DNA of 64,000 bases from DATBRG01 sp036560445 (GCA_036560445.1 DATBRG010000020.1:1-64000); one strand, 5' to 3'. Positions 35,408 through 44,487 are shown, numbered from the stretch's first letter. Notes: generated from the sequence alone by a model not told the origin. Made by a program: numbers and translations.

Positions 35408-36070
35408 TTACTCCCAAAGCCTCGAGTTTCGTTGTCGTACAACTCGAAAGGTCTTAAATGCTAAACGGGCTTTAATCGCACTTACTGACGAGCTAAGGTC
35501 TCCAAGAGCTTTATGAAGAGTATTTCTAGAAATAGTAGAGCATGCTCCGACGATTACCTCTTTTAGCTTTAGTTCTTCTGAGAATTTAACAAAATAAAGT
35601 TGGGTTGCTGAGTCTTGCTCTTCAAGAGTAACAAACCCTCTAACCTCATCCTCATATCTCCAATGAGCATATTTGGTAAAAAGCAATTTTTTCATTTCAA
35701 TAGCGGCTTCGACAGAGGAAGGAGCTAACTTATCAAGTTCGGCTATGAGCCTCTGTCTTGAATAAGAAATTCTATGAACTTGATTTTGACCATCGGGTAA
35801 ATCAAACCCTAAACAAAGACCTCTATGCTTATCAGAATAATGGCTCCATAAAACGGGATTATCCCATTTGCGACTAAAGCAAATTATCCCTCTATTTTTA
35901 GAGAGCTCATCTTTTAGAACTGTAAATGCTCTGCGGATGGATTCATTGGAACAATCAATACTGAGAAGCTCAAAAGGATCATTGAGGTCTTGAAGCGTAG
36001 CAATTTTTAAGCGACGTTGTCGTATGTCATCTAGACCATATTGCTCATTGACAAAATGATAGAGCCGCAC
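35408..36070 (-). CDS. DUF2971-family protein in an AT-rich islet
   Basis: A 220-residue soluble protein with the DUF2971 pattern: MRLYHFVNEQYGLDDIRQR and LNDPFELL near the N-terminus, CFSRKWDNPVLWSHYSDKH in the middle, and YEDEVRG further on. Proteins of this family are scattered and often lie in accessory islands; the function is unknown. Base composition is clearly more AT-rich than the neighbours, which with the flanking repeats suggests acquisition by transfer. Confidence 0.82.
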   Translation of the reverse strand: MRLYHFVNEQYGLDDIRQRRLKIATLQDLNDPFELLSIDCSNESIRRAFTVLKDELSKNRGIICFSRKWDNPVLWSHYSDKHRGLCLGFDLPDGQNQVHRISYSRQRLIAELDKLAPSSVEAAIEMKKLLFTKYAHWRYEDEVRGFVTLEEQDSATQLYFVKFSEELKLKEVIVGACSTISRNTLHKALGDLSSSVSAIKARLAFKTFRVVRQRNSRLWE

Positions 36071-36103
36071 AAAATTCCTTAGGAATAATTTGCTAATTAG
36101 TCA

Positions 36104-36661
36104 CTAAACCAGAATTCCTAACTGCTCCCGCACAAACTCCATCGGCTTCCGCTTAAAACCACTCTTGGCAAACTGATGCCAACGTCCGATCACAAAGCAG
36201 ATCAGCAGGTTGGCCTGGGCTTCTGGCTCCAACTTACGGCTAGTCTGGGTTTCGGCGATGCGCAGGCTTTGTTTGAGGGTGGATTCCAGCCGGTCGAATA
36301 GCTGGTTGATGCGCACTTGCAGGCGGTCATCTTCATTCACTAGTGCATCGCCAATCAGCACTCGCGTCATGCCAGGGTTCTTCTCGGCGAAAATGAGTAG
36401 CACGCTGACGATACGCTGTACCTGGGCAAGGCCATTGGTTTCCTCAGAGGTGATCTTGTTGATGAGGCCAAACAGGCTCTGCTCGATGAATTCGATGAGG
36501 CCTTCAAACATCTGCGCTTTGCTGGCGAAGTGGCGGTAGAGTGCGGCCTCGGAAACATCGAGTTGAGAGGCGAGGTAAGCTGTGGTGATTTTCTCGCGCT
36601 TCGGGCTTTCCAGCATCTTGGCCAAGGTCTCTAAGATCTGTTGTTTACGTTCACCAGCCAT
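36104..36661 (-). CDS. slmA: Nucleoid occlusion factor SlmA (TetR family)
   Basis: A 185-residue TetR-fold DNA-binding protein. The HTH lies at about residues 23-45 (TTAYLASQLDVSEAALYRHF). SlmA binds sites across the chromosome and blocks FtsZ assembly over the nucleoid by contacting the FtsZ tail. The N-terminus MAGERKQQILETLAKMLE and the lack of a ligand-pocket feature fit SlmA. It overlaps the upstream HAD gene by 11 bases. Confidence 0.9.
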   Translation of the reverse strand: MAGERKQQILETLAKMLESPKREKITTAYLASQLDVSEAALYRHFASKAQMFEGLIEFIEQSLFGLINKITSEETNGLAQVQRIVSVLLIFAEKNPGMTRVLIGDALVNEDDRLQVRINQLFDRLESTLKQSLRIAETQTSRKLEPEAQANLLICFVIGRWHQFAKSGFKRKPMEFVREQLGILV

Positions 36662-37298
36662 GTAAATTCCCCAATTGAGTTCGTGTTAATTTGAGTATCG
36701 AGTTAAGCCGCACATCTACGTAGCTCGGCTTGCTGAGTCTTTTGCTCATTAAAACGGTTTTCATGCCTAGGCGCTTGGCTGTCATCAATGCTTCCAGGTT
36801 GTCTTCCAGCATCACGCAATCCCTCGGGTTGGCCTTGATCGCCTTGAGTATCTGCGCGAATCCACGGAACGATGGCTTGGGGTGGAAGCGGGTTGATTCC
36901 ACGCTAAAGACGGACTCAAACATATCGTCTATCCCCATCAGTTTCAGCACGCGTAGAGCATAACTCATGGGCGCGTTAGTGAATACTACCTTACGCCCGG
37001 AGAGCCGCTGCAAGCAGTGCCGCAGCCTTTTGCTCTGAATCACCCGCTCTGCGAGGTCGGGGAATTGATGCGTCTCCTGCATGAAGTGACGCGGGTTGAT
37101 GCCGTGGTGCCGCGTCAGGCCCTTCATGGTTGCGCCATAGATGCCCCAGTAATGCCGGCGCAGCGCGTTGGCGTCTTCCTCGTTGAGGTTCAGGTGCTCC
37201 ATGATGTAATTCGTCATGGCCTGATTCATCACCGGGAAGATATGGGCGGACGCATTATGCAAGGTATCGTCCAAGTCAAACACCCAAACCCGCTTCAT
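36651..37298 (-). CDS. HAD-family pyrimidine 5'-nucleotidase-like phosphatase
   Basis: A 215-residue HAD hydrolase. Motif I is VFDLDDTLHNAS (residues 6-17), motif II is VVFTNAP, and motif III/IV is KPSFRGF with CVMLEDNLEAL. The spacing matches the pyrimidine 5'-nucleotidase (SDT1/YjjG-like) group, which dephosphorylates UMP/CMP-type nucleotides. The stop overlaps the slmA start by 11 bases, so the two form a unit downstream of argB. Confidence 0.88.
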   Translation of the reverse strand: MKRVWVFDLDDTLHNASAHIFPVMNQAMTNYIMEHLNLNEEDANALRRHYWGIYGATMKGLTRHHGINPRHFMQETHQFPDLAERVIQSKRLRHCLQRLSGRKVVFTNAPMSYALRVLKLMGIDDMFESVFSVESTRFHPKPSFRGFAQILKAIKANPRDCVMLEDNLEALMTAKRLGMKTVLMSKRLSKPSYVDVRLNSILKLTRTQLGNLHGW

Positions 37299-37423
37299 AA
37301 ATCCATTTTACGGGCGAATCGCGGCGTCACGTGCTCGCTCATTCCTAGTCTATCTAGTTGATATGCCTTCGTCATTCTCTCCGCGGCTCCTTGCGCTTCA
37401 TCCCGCAAAAGTGAATTTATCAA
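37299..37423. other. Palindrome-like spacer between HAD gene and argB
   Basis: The spacer contains CGCGG near 37320 and CCGCGG near 37381 with a GC-rich arm ending GCGCTTCATCCCGC. The last word (GCGCTTCATC) also occurs in the gap-pgk spacer, suggesting two members of one intergenic repeat type. No gene is seen. Confidence 0.4.
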
Positions 37424-38308
37424 CTACTTTGCTTTAATCAGCGTTCCCACGCCTTCGTCTGTCAGCACTTCCAGAAGCAGTGCATGCTCCACCCGGCCAT
37501 CGATGATGTGCACCGATTTCACGCCGCTGCGAGCGGCATCCAGCGCCGAACTGATCTTGGGCAGCATGCCGCCGGAGAGGGTGCCATCTTCCACTAGGTC
37601 ATCAATCTGCTTCGGCGTGAGGCCGGTGAGCAGGTTGCCGTCTTTATCCAGTACGCCAGGGGTGTTGGTGAGCAGGATGAGTTTTTCTGCACCGAGTATC
37701 TCGGCCAGTTTGCCAGCCACTACGTCGGCATTGATGTTGTAGGTTTCACCATCCACACCCACGCCGATAGGCGCGATGACTGGAATGAAATCCCCGCTAT
37801 CAAGAAAGTTGATGATGCTGGGGTCAATGCCGGAAATTTCACCCACCTGGCCGATATCGATCATCTTCTCCGGGTTGTCTTTGTCTTCCATCAGCAGCTT
37901 GTGTGCATGGATGAAATTGCCATCCTGCCCGGTGAGGCCGACTGCCTTACCACCCTGACGGTTGATGAGGTTGACGATTTCCTTATTGACTTGGCCGCCG
38001 AGCACCATTTCAACGATATCCATGGTCTCGTCGTCAGTCACCCGCATGCCCTGGATGAATTCACCTTTTTTGCCGAGCCTATCGAGCATGTCGTTAATCT
38101 GTGGGCCGCCACCATGCACCACTACCGGGTTCATACCGACGAGTTTAAGCAGCACCACGTCACTGGCAAAGCAGTCCTTAAGGTGCGGGTCGGTCATAGC
38201 ATTGCCACCATATTTGATGACAATCGTCTTATCGAAGAAGCGCTTGATGTAGGGCAGGGCTTCTGCGAGGATTTGCGCTTTCTGCGCAGCACTAGTGTCG
38301 GTGAGCAT
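37424..38308 (-). CDS. argB: N-acetylglutamate kinase
   Basis: A 294-residue amino-acid-kinase-fold enzyme, the second step of arginine synthesis. Substrate and ATP motifs are IVIKYGGNAMTD, LVGMNPVVVHGGGPQIN, and NINADVVAGKLAEILGAEKL. The N-terminal helix (about 25 residues before the kinase core) is the kind found in arginine-sensitive hexameric NAGKs. It lies upstream of the HAD-slmA pair on the same strand. The preceding enzyme, ArgA, is at 44.5 kb. Confidence 0.96.
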   Translation of the reverse strand: MLTDTSAAQKAQILAEALPYIKRFFDKTIVIKYGGNAMTDPHLKDCFASDVVLLKLVGMNPVVVHGGGPQINDMLDRLGKKGEFIQGMRVTDDETMDIVEMVLGGQVNKEIVNLINRQGGKAVGLTGQDGNFIHAHKLLMEDKDNPEKMIDIGQVGEISGIDPSIINFLDSGDFIPVIAPIGVGVDGETYNINADVVAGKLAEILGAEKLILLTNTPGVLDKDGNLLTGLTPKQIDDLVEDGTLSGGMLPKISSALDAARSGVKSVHIIDGRVEHALLLEVLTDEGVGTLIKAK

Positions 38309-38472
38309 TGACTCTCTCTGGGAGTGAATGAATGTGCGGGTATTTTACATGGATTACTCCATATTTATGTTCGTAATTTGCGCATCGAAAGAGGAAATTC
38401 TTGCGTTGAAATTCCTATGACTTTGCGATCCAAACCATGCGAGAATCTAACCGTGACTTCGGGAGAATAAGA

Positions 38473-40146
38473 ATGCCCAGTGACATTGAGATTGCGCAAA
38501 AAGCAAAGCTTGAGAAAATTAGTGAGATCGCTAAAAGTCTAGGCTTGGTGGAAGAATCGGTCGAACATTATGGCCAATACAAGGCCAAGATAGACATCAA
38601 GCTCAACCCACAGTTAGCCCAGCAAAAAAATGGCAAACTCATCCTGGTCACGGCCATCAGCCCAACCCCTGCAGGTGAGGGTAAAACCACTACTACTGTT
38701 GGCCTTGGCGATGCGCTGAACCGTATCGGTAAAAAAACTATCGTCTGCCTGCGTGAGCCTTCCATGGGGCCGGTATTCGGCATGAAGGGCGGCGCGGCTG
38801 GGGGTGGCCATGCGCAGGTAGTGCCGATGGAAGACATCAACCTGCATTTCACCGGTGATTTTTCTGCAATCGCACTGGCGCATAACCTGCTATCTGCCCT
38901 CATCGACAATCACATCCACCAGGGTAACGCGCTCGGCATAGACCCGCGCCAGGTTACCTGGAAGCGCGTGATGGACATGAACGACCGCGCCTTGCGCCAG
39001 ATCGTCGTTGGCCTTGGCGGCAAGGTCAATGGCCAGACGCGCGAGGATGGCTTTGATATTGTGGTGGCGTCTGAAGTCATGGCGATTTTCTGCCTGGCAG
39101 AATCATTAAAAGACCTCAAGCAACGGCTGGGCAATATCGTGATTGGTTATAGCTTTGAGGGTAAACCTATTCAAGCCAGCCAGCTCAAGGCACATGGCGC
39201 CATGGCGGTATTGCTCAAGGATGCTATCAAGCCCAACCTGGTTCAGACGCTGGAACACACTCCGGCGCTGATACACGGCGGCCCGTTTGCCAATATTGCA
39301 CATGGTTGTAATTCAGTGATTGCGACCAAGCTCGCGCTCAAGCTGGGTGATTACGTGGTGACTGAAGCAGGATTCGGTGCTGATCTGGGTGCCGAGAAAT
39401 TCATCGACATCAAGTGCCGCAAGTCAGGCCTGCAGCCGGCTGCAGCGGTTATTGTTGCCACTGTGCGAGCGCTCAAATATCACGGTGGCGTCGAGGTGCC
39501 TGAACTCACAACTGAAAATCTCGCTGCCTTGGAGGTTGGCATGGCCAATTTGCAGCGGCATGTGCATAACATCACGCAACATTACGGGCTGCCCTGCGTG
39601 GTCGCCATCAACCGCTTTGCTCACGATACCGATGCCGAGCTTGCATTGCTGAACGAACGCATGGCAACACAGGGCGTGAAAGTAGTGCTGGCTGAGCACT
39701 GGGCGAAGGGTGGGGAGGGCGCTGCCGAGTTGGCGCACGAAGTGGTGCGGCTCACAGAAGCAGCCAATAGCAGTATGAAGTTTGTATATGAGGATGGCGA
39801 TGCACTTTGGGAGAAGATGCGCAAAGTAGCTACCAAAGTTTATGGCGCTGCCGATATCTTTGCGCCGAGAAGGCTGCGAGTGCAGATAGACCAATTGCAG
39901 GCGGATGGCTACGGCCATTACCCGATCTGTGTTGCCAAGACGCAATATTCCTTTACTACCGATGCTTCGCAGCGCGGAGCAGTCTCTGGCCATATCATTA
40001 CCATCCGTGCTATTCGACTATGTGCCGGAGCTGAATTCATCGTCATGATTTGCGATGACATCATGACGATGCCGGGCTTGCCAAAGGAGCCGTGCGCCAT
40101 GCGAATTGATATTGATGATGATGGCCGCGTAACCGGTCTCTACTGA
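38473..40146 (+). CDS. fhs: Formate--tetrahydrofolate ligase
   Basis: A 557-residue enzyme that makes 10-formyl-H4folate from formate and ATP. The nucleotide loop is TPAGEGKTTTTVGLGDAL (about residues 65-82). PSMGPVFGMKGGAAGGGHAQ and the C-terminal TMPGLPKEPCAMRID are family hallmarks. The start at 38473 is set by GGGAGAATAAGA just upstream. In one-carbon metabolism it links formate and C1-folates. It precedes glcDEF by four bases, so co-transcription is likely. Confidence 0.95.
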   Translation: MPSDIEIAQKAKLEKISEIAKSLGLVEESVEHYGQYKAKIDIKLNPQLAQQKNGKLILVTAISPTPAGEGKTTTTVGLGDALNRIGKKTIVCLREPSMGPVFGMKGGAAGGGHAQVVPMEDINLHFTGDFSAIALAHNLLSALIDNHIHQGNALGIDPRQVTWKRVMDMNDRALRQIVVGLGGKVNGQTREDGFDIVVASEVMAIFCLAESLKDLKQRLGNIVIGYSFEGKPIQASQLKAHGAMAVLLKDAIKPNLVQTLEHTPALIHGGPFANIAHGCNSVIATKLALKLGDYVVTEAGFGADLGAEKFIDIKCRKSGLQPAAAVIVATVRALKYHGGVEVPELTTENLAALEVGMANLQRHVHNITQHYGLPCVVAINRFAHDTDAELALLNERMATQGVKVVLAEHWAKGGEGAAELAHEVVRLTEAANSSMKFVYEDGDALWEKMRKVATKVYGAADIFAPRRLRVQIDQLQADGYGHYPICVAKTQYSFTTDASQRGAVSGHIITIRAIRLCAGAEFIVMICDDIMTMPGLPKEPCAMRIDIDDDGRVTGLY

Positions 40147-40150
40147 TGCC

Positions 40151-41620
40151 ATGAACGATTGGCCTGCCCGCCGCGATGCGCTGATCACCGGCCTGTTGGA
40201 GTTCATGCCAAAAGACTGCGTGCTACATGAAGACGAGACCATGCGTGCCTACGAGTGCGATGGCCTCTCGATGTATCGCCAGTTGCCCGGCGTGGTATGC
40301 CTCGCTGAGACAGCATTCCAGGTGCAGGCTATCTTGCGGCTCTGCCGTCGATTGCAGATACCAGTGGTGCCGCGCGGCGCTGGCACTGGTTTATCGGGTG
40401 GGGCCTTGCCGCACCAGCAGGGCTTGCTGCTAGGCTTGGCCAAGATGAATCGCATCCTCGAAATCGACGTTGACAACCTCTGTGCCGTCGTACAGCCGGG
40501 CGTTTGCAATCTGGCATTATCTGAAGCCACTCGTCCCTCTGGCCTTTACTATGCTCCTGACCCCTCGTCGCAAATCGCCTGCACCATAGGCGGTAATGTT
40601 GCGGAAAACTCTGGCGGCATCCATTGCCTGAAATACGGCCTTACCGTACACAATGTTATCGGCCTCAAGATAGCCACTATGGATGGCGAGCTACTGGAAA
40701 TTGGTGGCAAGACTTTGGACACCCTAGGCTATGATTTGCTCGCTTTGCTTTGTGGCTCGGAAGGCCTGCTGGGTGTGGTGGTCGAAATCACCGTGCGCCT
40801 GTTGCCAGTGCCCGAGCAGGCGCAGGTGGTCCTTGCTGCTTTTGATGAAATTACTAAGGCTGGCAACGCTGTTGCCGACATCATTGCTGCGGGTATCATC
40901 CCCGCCGGGCTCGAGATGATGGACCAATTGGCTATCCGCGCTGCCGAGGATTTTGTGCATGCCAACTACCCAACGCAGGCCGCCGCTATTTTGCTGTGCG
41001 AGCTCGATGGCGCCAATGCCGAGGTTTCCGAGAGCATCATGCGCGTACGCCAGTTGATGCTGGATGCCGGGGCTTTTGAGGTACACACAGCCAAGGATGA
41101 AGCTGAGCGCGTGGCATTCTGGAAAGGTCGCAAGGCGGCGTTCCCAGCCGTGGGCCGTATCGCTGCGGATTACTACTGCATGGATGGCACCATCCCGCGC
41201 CGACATCTGGCAATGGTGCTGACCCGTATCACGGAATTGTCTGGCGAGTATGGCCTGAGCGTTGCCAACGTCTTCCATGCGGGGGACGGTAATTTGCATC
41301 CACTTATCCTGTTCGATGCCAATGAGCAAGGCCAGATGCAGCGAGCCGAGGCGTTAGGCCAGCGCATCCTGGAACTGTGCGTCGAGGTAGGCGGCACCAT
41401 CACCGGTGAGCATGGCGTGGGCATGGAGAAGCTCAATGGCATGTGTACACAATTTCGCCCTGCCGAATTAAGCCAGTTTCATGCGTTGAAAGCAGCGTTT
41501 GACCCCAGCGGATTATTGAATCCGGGTAAGGCCGTGCCGACGCTACATCGATGTGCCGAATTTGGCGCCATGCATGTGCATGGGGGGAATCTCGCGCATC
41601 CCGAGCTTGAAAGATTCTGA
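40151..41620 (+). CDS. glcD: Glycolate oxidase subunit GlcD (FAD-linked)
   Basis: A 489-residue FAD-binding oxidase of the GlcD/D-lactate dehydrogenase group. FAD motifs are PVVPRGAGTGLSGGALP and PSSQIACTIGGNVAENSGG. The C-terminal cap ends with TGEHGVGMEKL and FDPSGLLNPGK. With GlcE and GlcF it forms the membrane-associated enzyme that oxidises glycolate to glyoxylate and passes electrons to the quinone pool. It begins four bases after fhs. Confidence 0.93.
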   Translation: MNDWPARRDALITGLLEFMPKDCVLHEDETMRAYECDGLSMYRQLPGVVCLAETAFQVQAILRLCRRLQIPVVPRGAGTGLSGGALPHQQGLLLGLAKMNRILEIDVDNLCAVVQPGVCNLALSEATRPSGLYYAPDPSSQIACTIGGNVAENSGGIHCLKYGLTVHNVIGLKIATMDGELLEIGGKTLDTLGYDLLALLCGSEGLLGVVVEITVRLLPVPEQAQVVLAAFDEITKAGNAVADIIAAGIIPAGLEMMDQLAIRAAEDFVHANYPTQAAAILLCELDGANAEVSESIMRVRQLMLDAGAFEVHTAKDEAERVAFWKGRKAAFPAVGRIAADYYCMDGTIPRRHLAMVLTRITELSGEYGLSVANVFHAGDGNLHPLILFDANEQGQMQRAEALGQRILELCVEVGGTITGEHGVGMEKLNGMCTQFRPAELSQFHALKAAFDPSGLLNPGKAVPTLHRCAEFGAMHVHGGNLAHPELERF

Positions 41621-41621
41621 C

Positions 41622-42674
41622 GTGGATCAAGACCTCGCTGCCGACTTGCAATCTCAAGTGAAAGAGGCGATTGCCCAACGTAATTCGCTTGCGATTGTGG
41701 GCGGTGGCAGCAAAGGTTTTCTGCAATCTGCCCAGGTAGAGACCAAGCTTCATCTGGCAGGCCATGCAGGCATCATAGATTACGAACCCAGTGAGCTTTT
41801 TATTACTGCTCGGGCGGGCACGCCGCTGGCCGAGATTGAGGCGGTGCTGGCTGAACGCAAACAGATGCTGGGCTGCGAGCCACCGCATTTTGGCGCTACT
41901 GCCACCTTGGGCGGTAGCGTTGCCTGCGGATTTTCCGGCCCGCGCCGGCCCTATGCTGGCAGCGTTCGTGACCATATATTGGGCGTAAAGCTGCTGAACG
42001 GCCATGGTGAAATATTGCAGTTTGGTGGGCAGGTCATGAAAAACGTCGCTGGTTTTGATGTTTCACGGCTCATGGTGGGCGCACGCGGTACGTTGGGCGC
42101 GCTGCTGGAAATCACGCTAAAGGTATTGCCGCTACCAGAGCTTGAACAAACGTTGCTATTTAAGTGTGCGCTGGCTGATGCGCCCAAGCGTATGTCTGCC
42201 TTGGCCAGGTGTTCGATTCCATTATCCGGGCTTGCCTGGGCTGAAGGCCATATATTCATGCGCTTGGCCGGCAGCGAGGCTGCTATTCGCGCCGCCCATG
42301 CACAGGTTGGTGGCGAGCCAGCAGCCACTGGTGCCAGTTTCTGGCAAAGTTTGCGAGAACAGACGCATCCATTCTTTAACGGATCACAGCCGCTTTGGCG
42401 ACTCTCGGCGCCTTTAGCCAGCAAAATCGATGTGCCCGAAGGTGAAGTATGCATGGATTGGGGAGGTGCCTTGCGCTGGTGGCATACAGCATGCCCGGCA
42501 ACCGAAGTCGAGGATATGGCACGTTCCCAAGGTGGCCACGCTAGCCTGTTCCGCGACCAGCAGCCTGTACTTGGCGCCATGCCGCCAGCAGGATTGTTGT
42601 CACTACACCAGCGCCTGAAAAAATCTTTTGACCCACATGGCTTGTTTAACCCTGGCGTATTGGGGTTGCACTGA
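41622..42674 (+). CDS. glcE: Glycolate oxidase subunit GlcE
   Basis: A 350-residue FAD-binding protein, the same length as E. coli GlcE. FAD-site motifs are SLAIVGGGSKGFLQS and HFGATATLGGSVACGFSGPRR in part. The C-terminus FDPHGLFNPGVLGLH matches the family ending. I choose the GTG at 41622, two bases after the glcD stop, because the frame extending to 41553 overlaps glcD. The stop overlaps the glcF ATG by one base. Confidence 0.9.
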   Translation: MDQDLAADLQSQVKEAIAQRNSLAIVGGGSKGFLQSAQVETKLHLAGHAGIIDYEPSELFITARAGTPLAEIEAVLAERKQMLGCEPPHFGATATLGGSVACGFSGPRRPYAGSVRDHILGVKLLNGHGEILQFGGQVMKNVAGFDVSRLMVGARGTLGALLEITLKVLPLPELEQTLLFKCALADAPKRMSALARCSIPLSGLAWAEGHIFMRLAGSEAAIRAAHAQVGGEPAATGASFWQSLREQTHPFFNGSQPLWRLSAPLASKIDVPEGEVCMDWGGALRWWHTACPATEVEDMARSQGGHASLFRDQQPVLGAMPPAGLLSLHQRLKKSFDPHGLFNPGVLGLH

Positions 42675-43879
42675 TGCAGACGCGCATCGCTCACGAATTT
42701 TCACAGACCGAAGCGGGCAAGGAGGCCGATGCCATTCTGCGCAGCTGTGTGCATTGTGGTTTTTGCACCGCAGTTTGCCCGACTTACAAACTACTGGGCG
42801 ATGAACTGGATAGCCCGCGTGGCCGTATTTATCTCATCAAAGGCTTGCTTGAAGGCGAGGCTGTTGGCGAGCAGACACAGCTACATCTTGATCGCTGCCT
42901 GACCTGCCGTGCCTGTGAAACAGTTTGCCCGTCCGGTGTGCAATATGCCCGGCTGGCGGATATCGGCCGTGTTGAGATTGAGCGGCGTGTATCGCGTAGC
43001 TTGCTACAGAGATTGTTACGGCGCGGCATACGCTGGGTAGTGCCTTCAACAGAGAAATTTAGCCTGCTGCTTAAACTGGGCCGGGTTTTACGGCCAGTAT
43101 TACCTGATGGTTTGCGAAAGCGTATCCCTTTAGCCAAGCCCGCTGGCACTTGGCCGCCTGCGCGACATGCGAGGCGCGTACTGATTCCCGTCGGTTGCGT
43201 ACAGCCTGAGCTTGAACCTGGTATTGATAGCGCCTTGGCGCGACTCCTGGATGCACAGGGGATTTCAGTATTACCGATAGTATCTGGATGCTGCGGGGCG
43301 TTGAGCCACCACCTGGCGGCTGAAGATGAAGCCCTAGCCTATATGAAAGCTAATATTGATGCCTGGTGGCCATATATCGAGGCGGGTGTGGAAGCAATCA
43401 TTATCACTGCTAGTGGATGCGGGGCTATGGTGCATGAATATGGGTATCTGCTGCGACACGACAGCCGCTATGCACAGAAGGCGGCACGAATTTCAGCGCT
43501 ATGCCATGATCCGGTTGAGCTATTAGAGAACTTGCCCATTCCTAATGTCGGTCACGGGCGAAGGGTGGCTTTTCAGTCACCTTGCAGCCTGCAGCATGCC
43601 TTGAAGCTGGATGGCCGTGTTGAGAGGGTGCTGAGCCAAGCCGGGTTTGAGGTGCTACCCGTTGAGGAGGCCGGTGTTTGTTGCGGCTCGGCTGGTAGTT
43701 ATTCGATCCTGCAGCCTAAGCTGGCTGGCGAATTACGGTCACGCAAGCTGACCAATCTGCAAAAGCATGGGCCAGCAATCATCGCGACTGCGAATATCGG
43801 CTGCCTCACACACCTGCAAGTGGAAAGTGAAGTGCCCGTGACCCACTGGATACAATTGCTGGATGGTTCCCAGGCATAA
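42674..43879 (+). CDS. glcF: Glycolate oxidase iron-sulfur subunit GlcF
   Basis: A 401-residue protein with two N-terminal 4Fe-4S motifs, CVHCGFCTAVCP (about residues 22-33) and CLTCRACETVCP (about residues 75-86). Two cysteine-rich CCG domains follow (GCCGALSHH and GVCCGSAGSYS). GlcF carries electrons from the GlcDE flavins to the membrane. It ends just before a hairpin that terminates the convergent hsp20 gene. Confidence 0.94.
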   Translation: MQTRIAHEFSQTEAGKEADAILRSCVHCGFCTAVCPTYKLLGDELDSPRGRIYLIKGLLEGEAVGEQTQLHLDRCLTCRACETVCPSGVQYARLADIGRVEIERRVSRSLLQRLLRRGIRWVVPSTEKFSLLLKLGRVLRPVLPDGLRKRIPLAKPAGTWPPARHARRVLIPVGCVQPELEPGIDSALARLLDAQGISVLPIVSGCCGALSHHLAAEDEALAYMKANIDAWWPYIEAGVEAIIITASGCGAMVHEYGYLLRHDSRYAQKAARISALCHDPVELLENLPIPNVGHGRRVAFQSPCSLQHALKLDGRVERVLSQAGFEVLPVEEAGVCCGSAGSYSILQPKLAGELRSRKLTNLQKHGPAIIATANIGCLTHLQVESEVPVTHWIQLLDGSQA

Positions 43880-43903
43880 AAAAAAGCGGCCACAAGGGCC
43901 GCT
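43878..43903 (-). terminator. Rho-independent terminator of hsp20 gene
   Basis: On the minus strand AGCGGCC, a five-base loop and GGCCGCT are followed by a run of eight T. The T run lies at the glcF stop, so the hairpin serves the minus-strand gene; on the plus strand the hairpin lacks a T run. Confidence 0.85.
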
Positions 43904-43931
43904 CAGGGAGGAGAGAGTTGAATTTGGTAGG

Positions 43932-44366
43932 TTAGTTTACTGTCAGCTTCTTCGCGGCGGTCACTGCCTTCTTGGGAAGCACCAACTGTAATACGCCATC
44001 CTTGTAATGCGCTTCTGCCTTGGCTTCATCCACTTCATTTTCCAGCACGAAACTACGCGACACCTTGCCAAAGGAACGTTCGCTGCGCAGGACGCGCTCG
44101 CCTTCCTTCACTTCATTCTCGCGACGAACTTCGGCGCTGATGGAGATATGGTTGCCATCGATAGTGACGTGGATATTTTCCTTATCCACGCCGGGAATCT
44201 CTGCGTTTACCGTGTAACCAGTGTCGTTCTCCTGCACATCCATTTTTAGTTGTGGCTGTGCAGATCGATCCAGGTTGACTGGACGGAAAAAACCTTTGAA
44301 TACATCTTCGAATGGATCGAGCCCGCTCACGCTGAACGGATCGATACGGGTAATGTTAGCCATCAT
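43932..44366 (-). CDS. Small heat-shock protein (Hsp20/alpha-crystallin)
   Basis: A 144-residue ATP-independent chaperone that holds unfolded proteins. The alpha-crystallin domain covers about residues 37-135 and ends with AHYKDGVLQLVLPK, which holds the conserved AxxxxGVL pattern. The C-terminal extension ends TAAKKLTVN; the usual I-x-I is not clear. Two adjacent ATG codons (44366 and 44363) follow AAGGAAACG. A sigma32-like promoter sits 53 bases upstream. Confidence 0.93.
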   Translation of the reverse strand: MMANITRIDPFSVSGLDPFEDVFKGFFRPVNLDRSAQPQLKMDVQENDTGYTVNAEIPGVDKENIHVTIDGNHISISAEVRRENEVKEGERVLRSERSFGKVSRSFVLENEVDEAKAEAHYKDGVLQLVLPKKAVTAAKKLTVN

Positions 44367-44418
44367 CGTTTCCTTTCAATTCAATTAAAAATTAGTTGGA
44401 GTTTTGCTCCTGAACCCC

Positions 44419-44446
44419 AGATGAGGAGTGTCTGGAAAATTTCAAG
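44419..44446 (-). promoter_or_regulatory. Sigma32-type heat-shock promoter of hsp20
   Basis: On the minus strand CTTGAAA (44440-44446) and CCTCATCT (44419-44426) are separated by 13 bases. The heat-shock consensus is CTTGAAA, 11-16 bases, CCCCATnT, so only one defined position differs. The -10 lies 53 bases before the hsp20 ATG. Confidence 0.75.
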
Positions 44447-44450
44447 AGGG

Positions 44451-44480
44451 GACGGGATTCCCTATTGAGGAAATCCCGTC
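44451..44480 (-). terminator. Hairpin after the argA-type gene
   Basis: ACGGGATTTCC and GGGAATCCCGT flank a TCAATA loop seven bases beyond the stop codon on the minus strand. There is no T run after it, so termination is only suggested. It sits just upstream of the hsp20 promoter. Confidence 0.5.
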
Positions 44481-44487
44481 AAGCAAG

